From the NCBI GenBank assembly GCA_047495785.1, contig JBLDXI010000028.1, positions 1,674,001-1,738,000 of the forward strand: a stretch of DNA of 64,000 bases, read 5' to 3'. How positions within the stretch are numbered: position 1 is the stretch's first letter; each line of letters opens with the position of its first letter. The position numbers were made by a program, and so were the translations under genes. The stretch is from Lepidodermella squamata. Its lineage: Eukaryota > Gastrotricha. The notes beneath the pieces are model-generated. The model saw only the letters and a list, made by a program, of their open reading frames with translations, was not told where the DNA came from and did not search any database. Shown one piece after another: positions 10,109 to 18,932 of this stretch.

Positions 10109-10390
10109 TTAAAATTTCAACCCCGGCCCGTATTTCGAGTTGCTAGCCCTCCGTGTTTTTCCTACGTCGACAAAAACAAAGCTGGTAAGTTTGCCACGAC
10201 CTCGACCTCTGCTACAGACGGTTTCGTCAACAGAAATCGATGTGATAGCTGTCAACCGACTACGACCACGCCTTGGTTCAGAAACCACAGGTTCAGCTTG
10301 GGCTGGAACAAAAGCCGTACTACGACCACGCCCGCGACCACGTCTAGGCTCAGCAACCAAATGTTTCAGAAACCCAGTGATTGATGACAT
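10109..10390 (-). CDS. RG-repeat open frame inside TIR element
   Basis: 93 codons containing three spaced basic repeats: RRGRGRGRSTAF, RRGRSRLTAI and SRGRGRGKLTSF, roughly 28 residues apart. Such Arg/Gly tracts usually bind nucleic acid, but no defined domain (for example AT-hook RGRP) is complete. It sits within the 9935-11387 element and may be element-encoded, part of a spliced frame with 10844-11146, or a captured exon. Evidence that it is translated is weak. Confidence 0.3.
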   Translation of the reverse strand: MSSITGFLKHLVAEPRRGRGRGRSTAFVPAQAEPVVSEPRRGRSRLTAITSISVDETVCSRGRGRGKLTSFVFVDVGKTRRASNSKYGPGLKF

Positions 10391-10843
10391 CGTCGGTTTT
10401 CGAGAGAAATGCAGTGAGGGCGGGACAGTCCTATCAGTTCCTTCAGCCGTTAGCCGATTATTCAGCGATTCATTTGCGTTATTAGTTATTGAGCGTTATT
10501 ATTATTATAATATCAGCATCATACAAACACGACAGCGGACCATAGATATAAATTGGCTCGAATTACTTATTGAAGTCTTCGTAAACGTAAGCATTAGGAA
10601 TAGCCCTAAGATCATCATTCGTCGATAGCCATAACACTAGGAACTGCAAAGAGCAAATTAATTAATATTATCGTCTGAAATCGTCGGAAATCGCCTCGTT
10701 GTAATCTTTCGCCAGTTGGACGAAAGCTTCGTGGACCGCGTACCAAAGCTTAATTCCACCCGCTGTAACAACAAATTACTGACTGAAACCATCGGAAAAA
10801 CAAATAAAGCACTTACTTCCGAACCATTTGCGGCAGTTAAACT

Positions 10844-11146
10844 TCATATGTAAGTAACACATAGACTTAACATCTCATGCACGAAACACGGGATAATAGC
10901 CGTCTTGATGTCTTGTCTTGGATGACCTTGTGGATCGCATCGACTTGAAAGCACTTGGCCGCTGTTAGCAATTTGAGAAGAAAATTTCAAGAAATCACCA
11001 CGGTCCAAAAAGGCTTTTCTCCTTTTTTTCGCTGGCTGCTCGTCGAATTCACAATTAAGGCGACTTATCAACGATTTCGAGGTCATCCTATCCTTATCAG
11101 CGGCTTCGAAATAGAATTGATCGGCCCCTACCTTCTGCCTCATCAT
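10844..11146 (-). CDS. Open frame with NLS-like cluster inside TIR element
   Basis: 100 codons on the same strand and upstream of the RG-repeat frame. It contains a basic nuclear-localisation-like stretch (PAKKRRKAF) preceded by SLISRLNCEFDEQ. I do not recognise the protein. If the element is transcribed on the minus strand, this could be an upstream exon of the same product. It may be chance. Confidence 0.25.
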   Translation of the reverse strand: MMRQKVGADQFYFEAADKDRMTSKSLISRLNCEFDEQPAKKRRKAFLDRGDFLKFSSQIANSGQVLSSRCDPQGHPRQDIKTAIIPCFVHEMLSLCVTYI

Positions 11147-11589
11147 CTGAGGCGTAATTTCGCAACAATTTCATTTTTTATCAATAAAGTAATCTTGAAA
11201 TATGACAACTAAACCTATAGAACCCTTTTCCGATGAATTAATGGCGTGTTCCGATGAAATAATCGAGTGTTCCGATGGAATAATGCATGTTTCCGATTCC
11301 GATGGTTTAATGCGAAATTTTCTGAAAAACTGTATTTCCGATGGCTTAATGAAAAAGAGTACGATGAAAGTTTTTATTGTTCCGATGAAAAGATGTGGGT
11401 CCATTGATTGATTGATTGATTATTGATAATGCCATGAATCTGGCCATAAAATCGCTCCACACAAATAGATGAAACTGGTGTTCAATATCAGGTTTAACCG
11501 GAAATGAAAAAATTGCGCAGTAGTGTGTTACTGGTATTGGACTGCGAGAAAATTGATAGTCTATCCCTGCGAAAGCGAAAGGTAGCCCC

Positions 11590-12726
11590 GTGAATTTCTC
11601 TCTTGATCTGGGAATGATGTTCACCAGCTTCGTTATAGCCAGCTACTGGGCTGCACTCGCTACAGCTCATTCATCAATATTCCTTTCGACTCGATACTTG
11701 ATCGGCAACTGCAGTCGTTTGTCTTTGGAAAGTCTTTCACCGAAGTGCATGTCCAACAAGTTGAGTTCATGCAGAGAGCTGGGTTTGGAAACCAAAATTG
11801 AACTGCAACGTTTTTACGGTGTGGATGAGGCGGCTCAAGCTTTCAGCGTGTTGGGAAAGCTAGAGTTGACGTGGGTCGCGCCTTGTTTTATTGAAGCTGG
11901 AGGAATAGGCTACTTTAATCCATTGGAGCCTTCTTTCTGGAAGCCGAGAATAGTTCATAAAAATGCCGTTTACCGCCATGGTATGCAAGATCTCGCTTCC
12001 AGTTTGAGAGTTGGCCATAAAAAGGATGCGAAGAACCAAAATATCGCCGACTTCAATTGGCTGCTCTCGGGGATTTTCAGCTCATCTTGCAGCATTGATA
12101 TCAAAATGTACCCCTTCGATCATCAGATGTGTAAACTGGAGCTTAAAATCTTAGGCCACCAGCCTGGGCTAGTACACTTCGAGCAGCCTGATTTGATACT
12201 CGCAGATTCTTTCAATTTTGAAATCGATGTCTGGCAATTAGCAGAAAGACCAAGCTGTCAAATGGCTAATAAAACATTGATTCTATGCCTATTTCATTTA
12301 AAACGCATCTCGCACACGATTGTTTATGAAATAATGGTTCCAACTGGAGTATTGACGATTCTCAACGCGGCGTCTCTTCTTATGGCTTCAAACTTACCGG
12401 ACAGACCTCTAATGACAGTAACATTCTTATTAGCTCTGATCTACGTGCATCTGGAGACGTCCCGAACAGTACCAGTATCGCCTGGATTTGTGCTTATACG
12501 ATTTTATATGCATTGCTGTTTGCTGATGACGAGTTTTATTAACCTTTACGCTCTAGTGACTTGCGGACTTTCGCGTCGTTATCATGAATGGTTTATGACT
12601 ACTGTTGATATGTTTGAATGGCTAACGTATGGACGTATTTTGGACTATTCAGTTATTGCTGTCACCTTGCTATCGTTTTCGCTTTTGATTATTTACTCAT
12701 GGCTTATAAATATTTCGGTAGAGTAA
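11590..12726 (+). CDS. Cys-loop ligand-gated channel E (plus strand)
   Basis: A divergent single-exon member, 378 residues from the first ATG. An ATG at residue 9 or 10 (MMFTSFVIASYWAALATA) would give a tidier signal peptide. The N-terminal motif is CSRLSLESLSPKC, the loop is FWKPRIVHKN, and the Cys-loop is C167-C181 with YPFD. M2 reads DRPLMTVTFLLALIYVH, with Asp at -1' and Leu at 9' but a bulky Leu at 2' and Met at 3'. The region after M2 (TSRTVPVSPGF) lacks the KPxxxFLxxYTD signature of the other members. The short M3-M4 loop is kept. It lies between the 1.45-kb TIR element and channel F, and converges on F (163 bases apart). Confidence 0.9.
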   Translation: MNFSLDLGMMFTSFVIASYWAALATAHSSIFLSTRYLIGNCSRLSLESLSPKCMSNKLSSCRELGLETKIELQRFYGVDEAAQAFSVLGKLELTWVAPCFIEAGGIGYFNPLEPSFWKPRIVHKNAVYRHGMQDLASSLRVGHKKDAKNQNIADFNWLLSGIFSSSCSIDIKMYPFDHQMCKLELKILGHQPGLVHFEQPDLILADSFNFEIDVWQLAERPSCQMANKTLILCLFHLKRISHTIVYEIMVPTGVLTILNAASLLMASNLPDRPLMTVTFLLALIYVHLETSRTVPVSPGFVLIRFYMHCCLLMTSFINLYALVTCGLSRRYHEWFMTTVDMFEWLTYGRILDYSVIAVTLLSFSLLIIYSWLINISVE

Positions 12727-12888
12727 ACTCACCTCGGATGTGACGTTTTGTTTTTTGGAAGATGGAACCTGCTAAGCCTTGCATCAGCAAGTCAATATTG
12801 AAGGAGCTATAGTACGTATCCGTATCCTCCTCAAACTCTCTTTTTTATTTTTACATCCGCTAAAATAATTGCACCCACAAGTATTTTC

Positions 12889-14115
12889 TCAAACATTGGA
12901 ATTTCTCGATGTAGACTTTCTAAGGTTAGCACCGACAGACTTCAAGAACTCTGAATACAAGGTCGACTGATAGGTCAATAAATTCAGAAATATCAAATTG
13001 ATAAGCACAAAAACAATAAACGCTAAGGTCATAGCTATGCTGTCTAAAGCTCGATGGTGAGAAATCTTGATCGATCGAGTCAAGTTTATAGTCCGCTTAA
13101 ACCATATTTTGTGAAGCCGCGACTTTGACAGAGCACATGTAACTAAGGTGTAGATAACTAGAAAGGTAGATAAAAGCTGACAAAAGCGAACGTAATCAGC
13201 TAGTAGAAGCGGCCCTGATTTTTTTGGTGTCCGATCTGCGATCTCCGCCTTAAGAGCCGTAAACGCAAGCAAAATCGTCGCAGCAAAAGCCGATCTGTCC
13301 GGTATTTTAGCGGGCATAGCTAATGCTAAGATGTTAAATAAAGTAATAATCGCAGTTGGAAAAAGGATGAGCCAAACGTAGAACGAGGAACTTCGTCGGG
13401 TTAGCGTTTGGAACATCGCTCCTCTAGATCCGTCTTTGAAATTAATTGCGGTCACCGATACATTTCTAACGATCCAAAGAGAGGACGACTGAAGGACTGA
13501 TACGTCTAAGTGCTGTTTTACCTTGCCAAAGTGAACCCGTCCTTCCTGGTTGCCAAGCTGCAGCGTGACATTGCAGATCTGAATGTCGAACGGGAATATT
13601 GTTAAGTCAATATCGCATATTGAATGAAGCATCCCCTCTATTTTTTGGTCGAATATAGCCCGTCCGCCAACAAGTTGCACAGACAATATACTGCTTAGCC
13701 CTCGCATGGTTGGGTTATTAGCAGAATTTAGGTGGCGAAGTTGAGGTCGCCAAAATATGTTTCCATCCGGGTAAAAAGACCCGTTCAGTAATGTTGAGTT
13801 GGTTACCAGGCAAGGCGCTGACCATGTAAGCTGAATTTGTGCTGACATCACTATCTTCTCGTTCACGTCATCTATGCCGTAGAATCGAGTCATCAGAAAT
13901 GTAATGTTCACTTTGGTTGAAGTACAGCTTTCCGTTTTGAGAAATGGACAATTGATACTTTCGAATTCAGACCTCAGATGGTCACATCGCTTAGCGAGCT
14001 CGAAACTTTTAGGTTTTTCGATGCGGTAATCATGTAGCGAAATTTCCGTATTTACTAATTTTATTTTGCATAAATATAAGCTAATGCTGAAGACTACAAG
14101 ACCAAGCATCCTCAA
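12889..14115 (-). CDS. Cys-loop ligand-gated channel F
   Basis: A 408-residue single-exon subunit and the most divergent minus-strand member. The N-terminus is longer, and the usual ESYSPxCP motif is replaced by a spacing with cysteines near 44, 56 and 64. It keeps FWRPQLRHLNSANN, the Cys-loop C167-C181 with FPFD, and M2 DRSAFAATILLAFTALK (Asp at -1', Leu at 9', Lys near 15'). The C-terminus runs about 30 residues past M4, ending RKSTSRN, unlike the blunt ends elsewhere. Multiple N-glycosylation sequons lie in the ectodomain. A positive residue near the outer end of M2 is unusual for a cation channel. Ligand unknown. Confidence 0.9.
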   Translation of the reverse strand: MRMLGLVVFSISLYLCKIKLVNTEISLHDYRIEKPKSFELAKRCDHLRSEFESINCPFLKTESCTSTKVNITFLMTRFYGIDDVNEKIVMSAQIQLTWSAPCLVTNSTLLNGSFYPDGNIFWRPQLRHLNSANNPTMRGLSSILSVQLVGGRAIFDQKIEGMLHSICDIDLTIFPFDIQICNVTLQLGNQEGRVHFGKVKQHLDVSVLQSSSLWIVRNVSVTAINFKDGSRGAMFQTLTRRSSSFYVWLILFPTAIITLFNILALAMPAKIPDRSAFAATILLAFTALKAEIADRTPKKSGPLLLADYVRFCQLLSTFLVIYTLVTCALSKSRLHKIWFKRTINLTRSIKISHHRALDSIAMTLAFIVFVLINLIFLNLLTYQSTLYSEFLKSVGANLRKSTSRNSNV

Positions 14116-14810
14116 AATGGACGAAGGGATTGTTCAGATTTATGAAGCAGATGTTCGTGTTGAAAAATAGAGGGCGCTGTAAATTCTGCAATTGTTGGAA
14201 GCTTTTCCAATATCCTGTACCGTTTCACACGACCATGATGAATCGATGGATTGACATTTTGATCAAAGCTCTGGCTTATGGATAGAAATATATGGTGCGT
14301 GAAACTCGAAAGGCAAACAATTCAAGCATTTCAAAACGTCGTTCAAAATTCATCATGATTCCTTTGCTATATGAAATCTAAATTTATAGAAAATTCTATC
14401 CTATTTCAATTCTAAGCAGAGCAATTAAAATTCCAGGCAATTTTGTTCAGCTATGTGTACAGTATTCCCTTGCAAACTGTGGCAGCCAATACAGAAGCTG
14501 GCACATAAAAAGTGACTAACGAAATCCCTCGTTAAGTATGGCAGTGTCACTAACCGAAAGGTACTGGTATAATAAGGATTAAAATTGTGTATTTTAATTA
14601 TTTTGATGCGTGAAAGTAGAAGCGATAAAGTTACGACGATTCGTTAATTCTATTAACGGATCCGAATTAAATGAAATAGGAAAGGAGCTTTATGATTGGT
14701 CAAGTCCGTTTCTCAATTCTCAACAAAAATAAGCAGAGTTGCGTCTGAAAAACATGACGAAATAATATATAAGACACGCAATATAACGATTTGTAAACAT
14801 GGGTTCTAAG
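14116..14810. other. Intergenic, no gene recognised
   Basis: AT-rich. A short interrupted inverted pairing (agtgactaacg near 14512, cgttaa...agtgtcactaac near 14532-14555) is the only structure I see. Confidence 0.5.
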
Positions 14811-15303
14811 GTAGTTTTTATTGCACGACGTTTCGAAATCAATACAGATTTCATCATCAGGTGAATTGAGTTTGAAAGTAAACAGAGTTTTTTCAGAAAA
14901 GATAAGTGACCATTTTAAGATGGAAATTTTCAAAAGTTGAAATCAGCAACGACCAGTTCGTCATTGAAACCAAGGTACGAGCTCGTTGTGTGAATTCTCG
15001 GTGTTAGATAAGGTGCTAGTAGAACCAGCATAACCGGCATCGCGCCAGTCACATAAAAAATCAACGCCTTGAATAGACACTTGAGTGACCTCGATAACGC
15101 CGACTCGTTCGCAGCCATATTTGACTCCATCGATTGAAGGGGAAAATGGTTTCTCCGAAAATTTGCCGTAAACCCCAACTGCACTACAACCATACCATGA
15201 AACATCTGAAGATCCTAAGATAAGCTTTACGCAGTTCTTCTGAAGACGAGGATTCTCGAAATCCTCAAAAACTATGCAAAACGTGCAATAAAAACTATCT
15301 TAG
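14811..15303. repeat. Inverted-repeat unit with hammerhead-like arm
   Basis: TAAGGTAGTTTTTATTGCAC at 14811-14830 is repeated inverted (GTGCAATAAAAACTATCTTA) near 15276-15300. Directly inside the left end, read on the minus strand, is CCTGATGATG, a stem GAAATC/GATTTC, then GAAACGTCGT. That layout is shared with the element at 16193-16898. The interior includes the small open frame at 14930-15127. Confidence 0.5.
14930..15127 (-). CDS. Possible small membrane protein
   Basis: From an internal ATG (MESNMAANES...) the frame encodes about 65 residues with one strong hydrophobic segment (ALIFYVTGAMPVMLVLLAPYL). The open frame extends upstream to 15205, but that part is unremarkable. It lies between the inverted arms of a repeat unit, so it may be an element-borne frame or chance. 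No family recognised. Confidence 0.25.
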   Translation of the reverse strand, partial: ESNMAANESALSRSLKCLFKALIFYVTGAMPVMLVLLAPYLTPRIHTTSSYLGFNDELVVADFNF

Positions 15304-15481
15304 TTTTTTGTAAAACTTGTAACATGGTAAACATGGGTTCATTATAGGTTCAACCTACAGGAAATTAATAGTCAGAATTTTTATCAGAAGTTCTTTGCTG
15401 TCAATTACTTCCACGAGTATGTCTTTATTTGGCTACGAAGGTTTAGGAGTTTGCAGTTGTGAAATATCCGATTCTGCCGAC

Positions 15482-15958
15482 TTAACCGCTAGCTGCTAGC
15501 TCGCAATCCCCCAAAATCCGCACAGTAATTTCTACCTTCTGCTGAGTGCCAAGAGCTCTATTCGACCTCTCCAATCTTTTGAAAAACAAACCAAGAGAGG
15601 TTGCAACTTTGCGACAATGTGGCGACAGTTCCAAATGCCGAGCTTTGCCAAAAAAGCTTTCAGAATATTGTTTGTAATAGAAAGCAGTTCTCTCAGTTTC
15701 CAGACATTCCTCGTTCATATCACATAGCTCCAACTTCTTGGCATAATCTGCAGCATTCCTAGAGCATTCTTGCAGCAAATTATCTGTGATATGTTTACGG
15801 AAGGCGAGGTCGGTTACTCTGTTTGCGGCAAAGAACGAATCGAGATTCACGAAGACTTTTTTGTTGCATTCTCGCTGCGCTTCAAAGATATAGGAATCGG
15901 CAGCAGCTCCAGTGCAGATAATTAGTGATGCAGTTGCAATGAAGCTTGGTAAAAGCAT
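15482..15958 (-). CDS. Secreted six-cysteine protein, unknown family
   Basis: I start at the ATG at 15958 because it begins a good signal peptide (MLLPSFIATASLIICTGAAADS); the frame is also open from 16003. The mature part of about 135 residues has six cysteines in contexts REC, QEC, ELC, EEC, PHC and GDC, enough for three disulfides, and is mostly helical in composition. It is unspliced as far as I can tell. I do not recognise the family. It lies between channels F and J. Other small secreted Cys-containing proteins occur nearby (21539, 22480) but I see no convincing alignment to them. Confidence 0.6.
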   Translation of the reverse strand: MLLPSFIATASLIICTGAAADSYIFEAQRECNKKVFVNLDSFFAANRVTDLAFRKHITDNLLQECSRNAADYAKKLELCDMNEECLETERTAFYYKQYSESFFGKARHLELSPHCRKVATSLGLFFKRLERSNRALGTQQKVEITVRILGDCELAASG

Positions 15959-16192
15959 TGTTTTGTTGCGATAAAAAAAATTAACTGAGACCGAGCTTAA
16001 CATATCAAGCTAGCAACTGAATAAAATTAGGTATGCGTTGCGTTGGCAGAGCACATGGTGGAGCCAAAAAGTATCCGTTCTGACCTTCAACTACTCTGCA
16101 GGAAAAATAATTGTTTGGACGGTGTGAAATTGAAGAAATGAATGGTCTTCTTCAATTGAACTTTGAATTCTCGACTCGAAGTATATCTAGAT

Positions 16193-16898
16193 AAACGGTT
16201 GATGAAATTTAGCGCTATCAGTTTTTTTTACGACGTTTCGATTTCTAACAGAAATCATCTTCAGGAAGACAAAGTTAAATGGTTTAGGCATAGAGAATAG
16301 AGTTACCTATTCTCTATTCTCTATGGGTTTAGGCATACAATCGTAATTAAAATCTCAAGGCAGATATTTTTAAATTGATTACGAAGACTGAAAATCGAGA
16401 TAATTTCGGCTAATTTTTCTGCTTGATTCTGCTTCAGTCTTCAGAATTCATAATCAATTTTACAGAGCTGGAAAACTTGCAGAAATGACGCACCAGGTGC
16501 GTAGGAAATTTTGGGAAAAGTAGGCAATTTTGGCTTAGGAAACAGTCAAAAGTTGAAGGAAGTGGTGGTTTAGTAGGAAATTTAAAAAACGACGCGTAGG
16601 AAATCCTGCAGGTTTTCCAGCTCTGCAATTTTAAAATATCTGCCTTAAGATTTTATGCCAAAACCAATGTCGAAGATGGCGGGGGGACGGGGGACCCTTA
16701 TCATTTTTTCCCTGGTTCCTGCGGAAACTTGAGCGATATAAGGGGGGGGGGGGGGGCCCTTACCTATATCCCTCTTTCGGCAAAATGTCCATCTTCTACG
16801 CTGATCAAAACCATTTAACTTTATCTCCCTGAAGATGATTTCTGCTAGAAATCGAAACGTCGTAAAAATTTGATAGCGCTAAATGTCATCAACCGTTT
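16193..16898. repeat. ~700-bp imperfect palindrome (foldback element)
   Basis: The left arm starts AAACGGTTGATG and the right arm ends CATCAACCGTTT. Matching continues inward through AGCGCTATCA, TTTACGACGTTTCGATTTCT, the ATCATCTTCAGG block, the ATTTAACTTT block, then the AGGCAGATATTTTAAA and GAGCTGGAAAACTTGCAG blocks to the centre near 16500. The right arm carries an extra insertion (16665-16795) with a run of about 18 G near 16743. There is no coding capacity. Each arm contains a conserved stem-loop discussed in the findings. Confidence 0.8.
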
Positions 16899-17620
16899 GT
16901 ACTCCAAAATACTGGTTATCAAACAGAAATATAGATAGCACTTATATTATATTTTTGGAGACAGATTGCCGAGTGGCTGCGGCTGGGAAACGAAACACGT
17001 GCCGCGCCATATTTGCTTCGGTTGCTCTGTTATAGGCACGTAGTTATCTATTTTATGGGCGGAAGACTGATTGGAAACACTTGCATTGTTTTCTCGTCAC
17101 CTTATACTACTGCGTCAGAAATTCCGTATAAGTCTCCACTTGTCGTTAATTTTTTTTATGATCACAAATTGCAGACAATAATACAAAAAATCTCCGAAGA
17201 CAAAACTCTACCAGGGAAAGAGTCAACTAATTTAGGTTCCAATGTTTTCTGTCCGTCTCTCACTCCTCAAAATCAGCTGAAGTGTGTTGGTTTTCGTAAA
17301 ACGCAATGTACTGTTATTTGGTATTTACATGAGTGTTTGAGTGTTTGGGATTGCTATTACAGCGTTAATAATCTTAATTGAAAAATTCAAATTTTCCCCG
17401 GGGTATAGTTGCATGCCAGCTCTCTTCTTGTTTAACGTCAGTGCCTCAGTTCGCAAGGGAATACGGTATTTATTCAACCATTGCTCTCATTACAAACCAT
17501 ACCTAGCCTTCAAATGTCGACGCGTAGTAAATGTATATTCGACTTTATTTATATGAATATTAAATAGTAAGATTCTGCAGAATGTCGTAAAACATACTTT
17601 TAATTGGTTATAATATAGCT
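16899..17620. other. Intergenic, no gene recognised
   Basis: A 122-codon open frame on the plus strand (17013-17381) has no signal peptide, domain or plausible splice context, so I do not call it. A tRNA box-A-like string (TTGCCGAGTGGCTGCGG near 16970) has no matching box B. Confidence 0.45.
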
Positions 17621-18751
17621 TCATATCAGTTTAAATACAACTCCATACGCATAAGCATTGATCCCGATAAAAATGACCGCGGATGGCGTGAAAACCATGG
17701 CGTCAACAATTCTCTTCATAGATATCTGAAATTTCGAACGCCCAAATGTTTGCTTGAAGTAATCATTGTGTGCTTTACAAAGGCCATATGAGATCAGGAA
17801 ATAAGCGTTCAGACTGAGAGAGTAATAGGCGTTCATATCAATGAAATCGCTAAGGAAAATTCTCTGAGGTGTCCGAGGAACGCTTTGTATGACCTGGCCT
17901 TGTAAGACGGTTATAGCCAATAAAATGCTTACAGCAAACACAGGCCGGTCGGGGGCAGAGGGATCCATGCAGAAGCTCATTGTGTTGAGAAAAACAAGCA
18001 AGGTGCAAGGAATCATTAGGTGATTTACGTAGAATGTCGGGTCCCGTTGAATTGACATCGTAAAAGTAGCAGCCGCTCTTACCGCTTCACCTGTTTCACT
18101 AAACCCTACCCACATATCGCTTGTTACCCGTCGCCACATGTCAGATTCAAAATATTTCGAGAGAAATATACTATTATTTTCGAGTTTAAAAACAGCAGCG
18201 TGGCGATTCTCCTGTAGCATGAATCTGACCTCGCAGCGCTGGACATCGATTGGAAACCATCGCAAGTTCATATCACAAGTTGATACGAAGGATCCGGTGA
18301 TTCCGAGTTGAAATGCGAATGAAGAATTTTCAATCTTAACTGTCATGCGAGTTGAAAAGCCGGTAGACATATCGGAGTTGATGGGCGAATTCTGATGGCT
18401 GATTCTCGGCCTCCAAATCGCGTCCTCATCGACGTAGAACTTAATGGGCGTGTTAGAGGCAAAATCAGCACAATCGATGTACCAGTAGAGCTGCAGTAAT
18501 CCAAAAACGACAAAGGTTTCATCGATATCGTCAACATTTCTCAGCTGTTCAGCGCTGAAATACATCCAAACCTCAGTGACATCGCATTTACCGCTGTTCT
18601 TTCCAAGTGGACAATGCGGAGAGTAAGACTCTGGCGAGAGATGAGGACACTTGTCGAGGATCTCAATGGCTCGCCTCATTGAACTTGGCGGCACATTTCT
18701 GGCATGAAGGCAGTAGGCCAGAACCAAAATTAAAATAAAAGTGCTGAACAT
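17621..18751 (-). CDS. Cys-loop ligand-gated channel J
   Basis: A 376-residue single-exon subunit with signal peptide 1-17. The N-terminus shows the canonical array signature (KCPHLSPESYSPHCP then a third cysteine). The loop reads IWRPRISHQNSPINS. The Cys-loop is C159-C173 with FPID, Ile replacing the usual aromatic or Val. M2 is DRPVFAVSILLAITVLQ (Asp -1', Leu 9'), followed by the array-typical PRTPQRIFLSDF. It heads a run of three minus-strand genes (J, K, L). The M3-M4 loop is about 25 residues. As with the rest there is no loop-C vicinal cysteine pair, so agonist identity cannot be read from sequence. Confidence 0.93.
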   Translation of the reverse strand: MFSTFILILVLAYCLHARNVPPSSMRRAIEILDKCPHLSPESYSPHCPLGKNSGKCDVTEVWMYFSAEQLRNVDDIDETFVVFGLLQLYWYIDCADFASNTPIKFYVDEDAIWRPRISHQNSPINSDMSTGFSTRMTVKIENSSFAFQLGITGSFVSTCDMNLRWFPIDVQRCEVRFMLQENRHAAVFKLENNSIFLSKYFESDMWRRVTSDMWVGFSETGEAVRAAATFTMSIQRDPTFYVNHLMIPCTLLVFLNTMSFCMDPSAPDRPVFAVSILLAITVLQGQVIQSVPRTPQRIFLSDFIDMNAYYSLSLNAYFLISYGLCKAHNDYFKQTFGRSKFQISMKRIVDAMVFTPSAVIFIGINAYAYGVVFKLI

Positions 18752-18932
18752 TTTTGAATTCCAAAACTTAATGGATTGAAAGTCTGGAGGACTTGAGAGG
18801 ATCGCATCACCGGAAATCAGAAATAATTATACAAATATTGAATCATAAAAACTCTAAACTAAGTGCATATATCATATTTTTATTTGCTTCATATTACGTC
18901 AAAAAACGACTGATATCGTTAGGTTAGGAATT

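Larger units (their letters stand above)
9935..11387. mobile_element. 1.45-kb TIR element with TTCCGATG subterminal clusters
   Basis: Terminal inverted repeats 9935-9963 and 11359-11387 (CATCGGAACAATAA then ACTTTCATCGTAC) differ at about two positions. Just inside each end is a cluster of TTCCGATG-type words: CCATCGGAA orientation in 9980-10045, TTCCGATGA/G orientation in 11228-11350. A longer ATGCATTATTTC/GAAATAATGCAT pairing is also visible. The interior has two open frames on the minus strand, listed separately. No transposase motif is recognisable and no clear target-site duplication was found. It is probably a nonautonomous DNA transposon or an unrecognised family. Confidence 0.75.

Noticed and set aside
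16970-17010. tRNA-like sequence (box A similarity TTGCCGAGTGGCTGCGG)
   Set aside because: No acceptor stem, anticodon arm or box B could be folded nearby; at best a SINE relic.
17013-17381. 122-codon open frame on the plus strand
   Set aside because: No domain, signal peptide or splice partner; composition like surrounding DNA.
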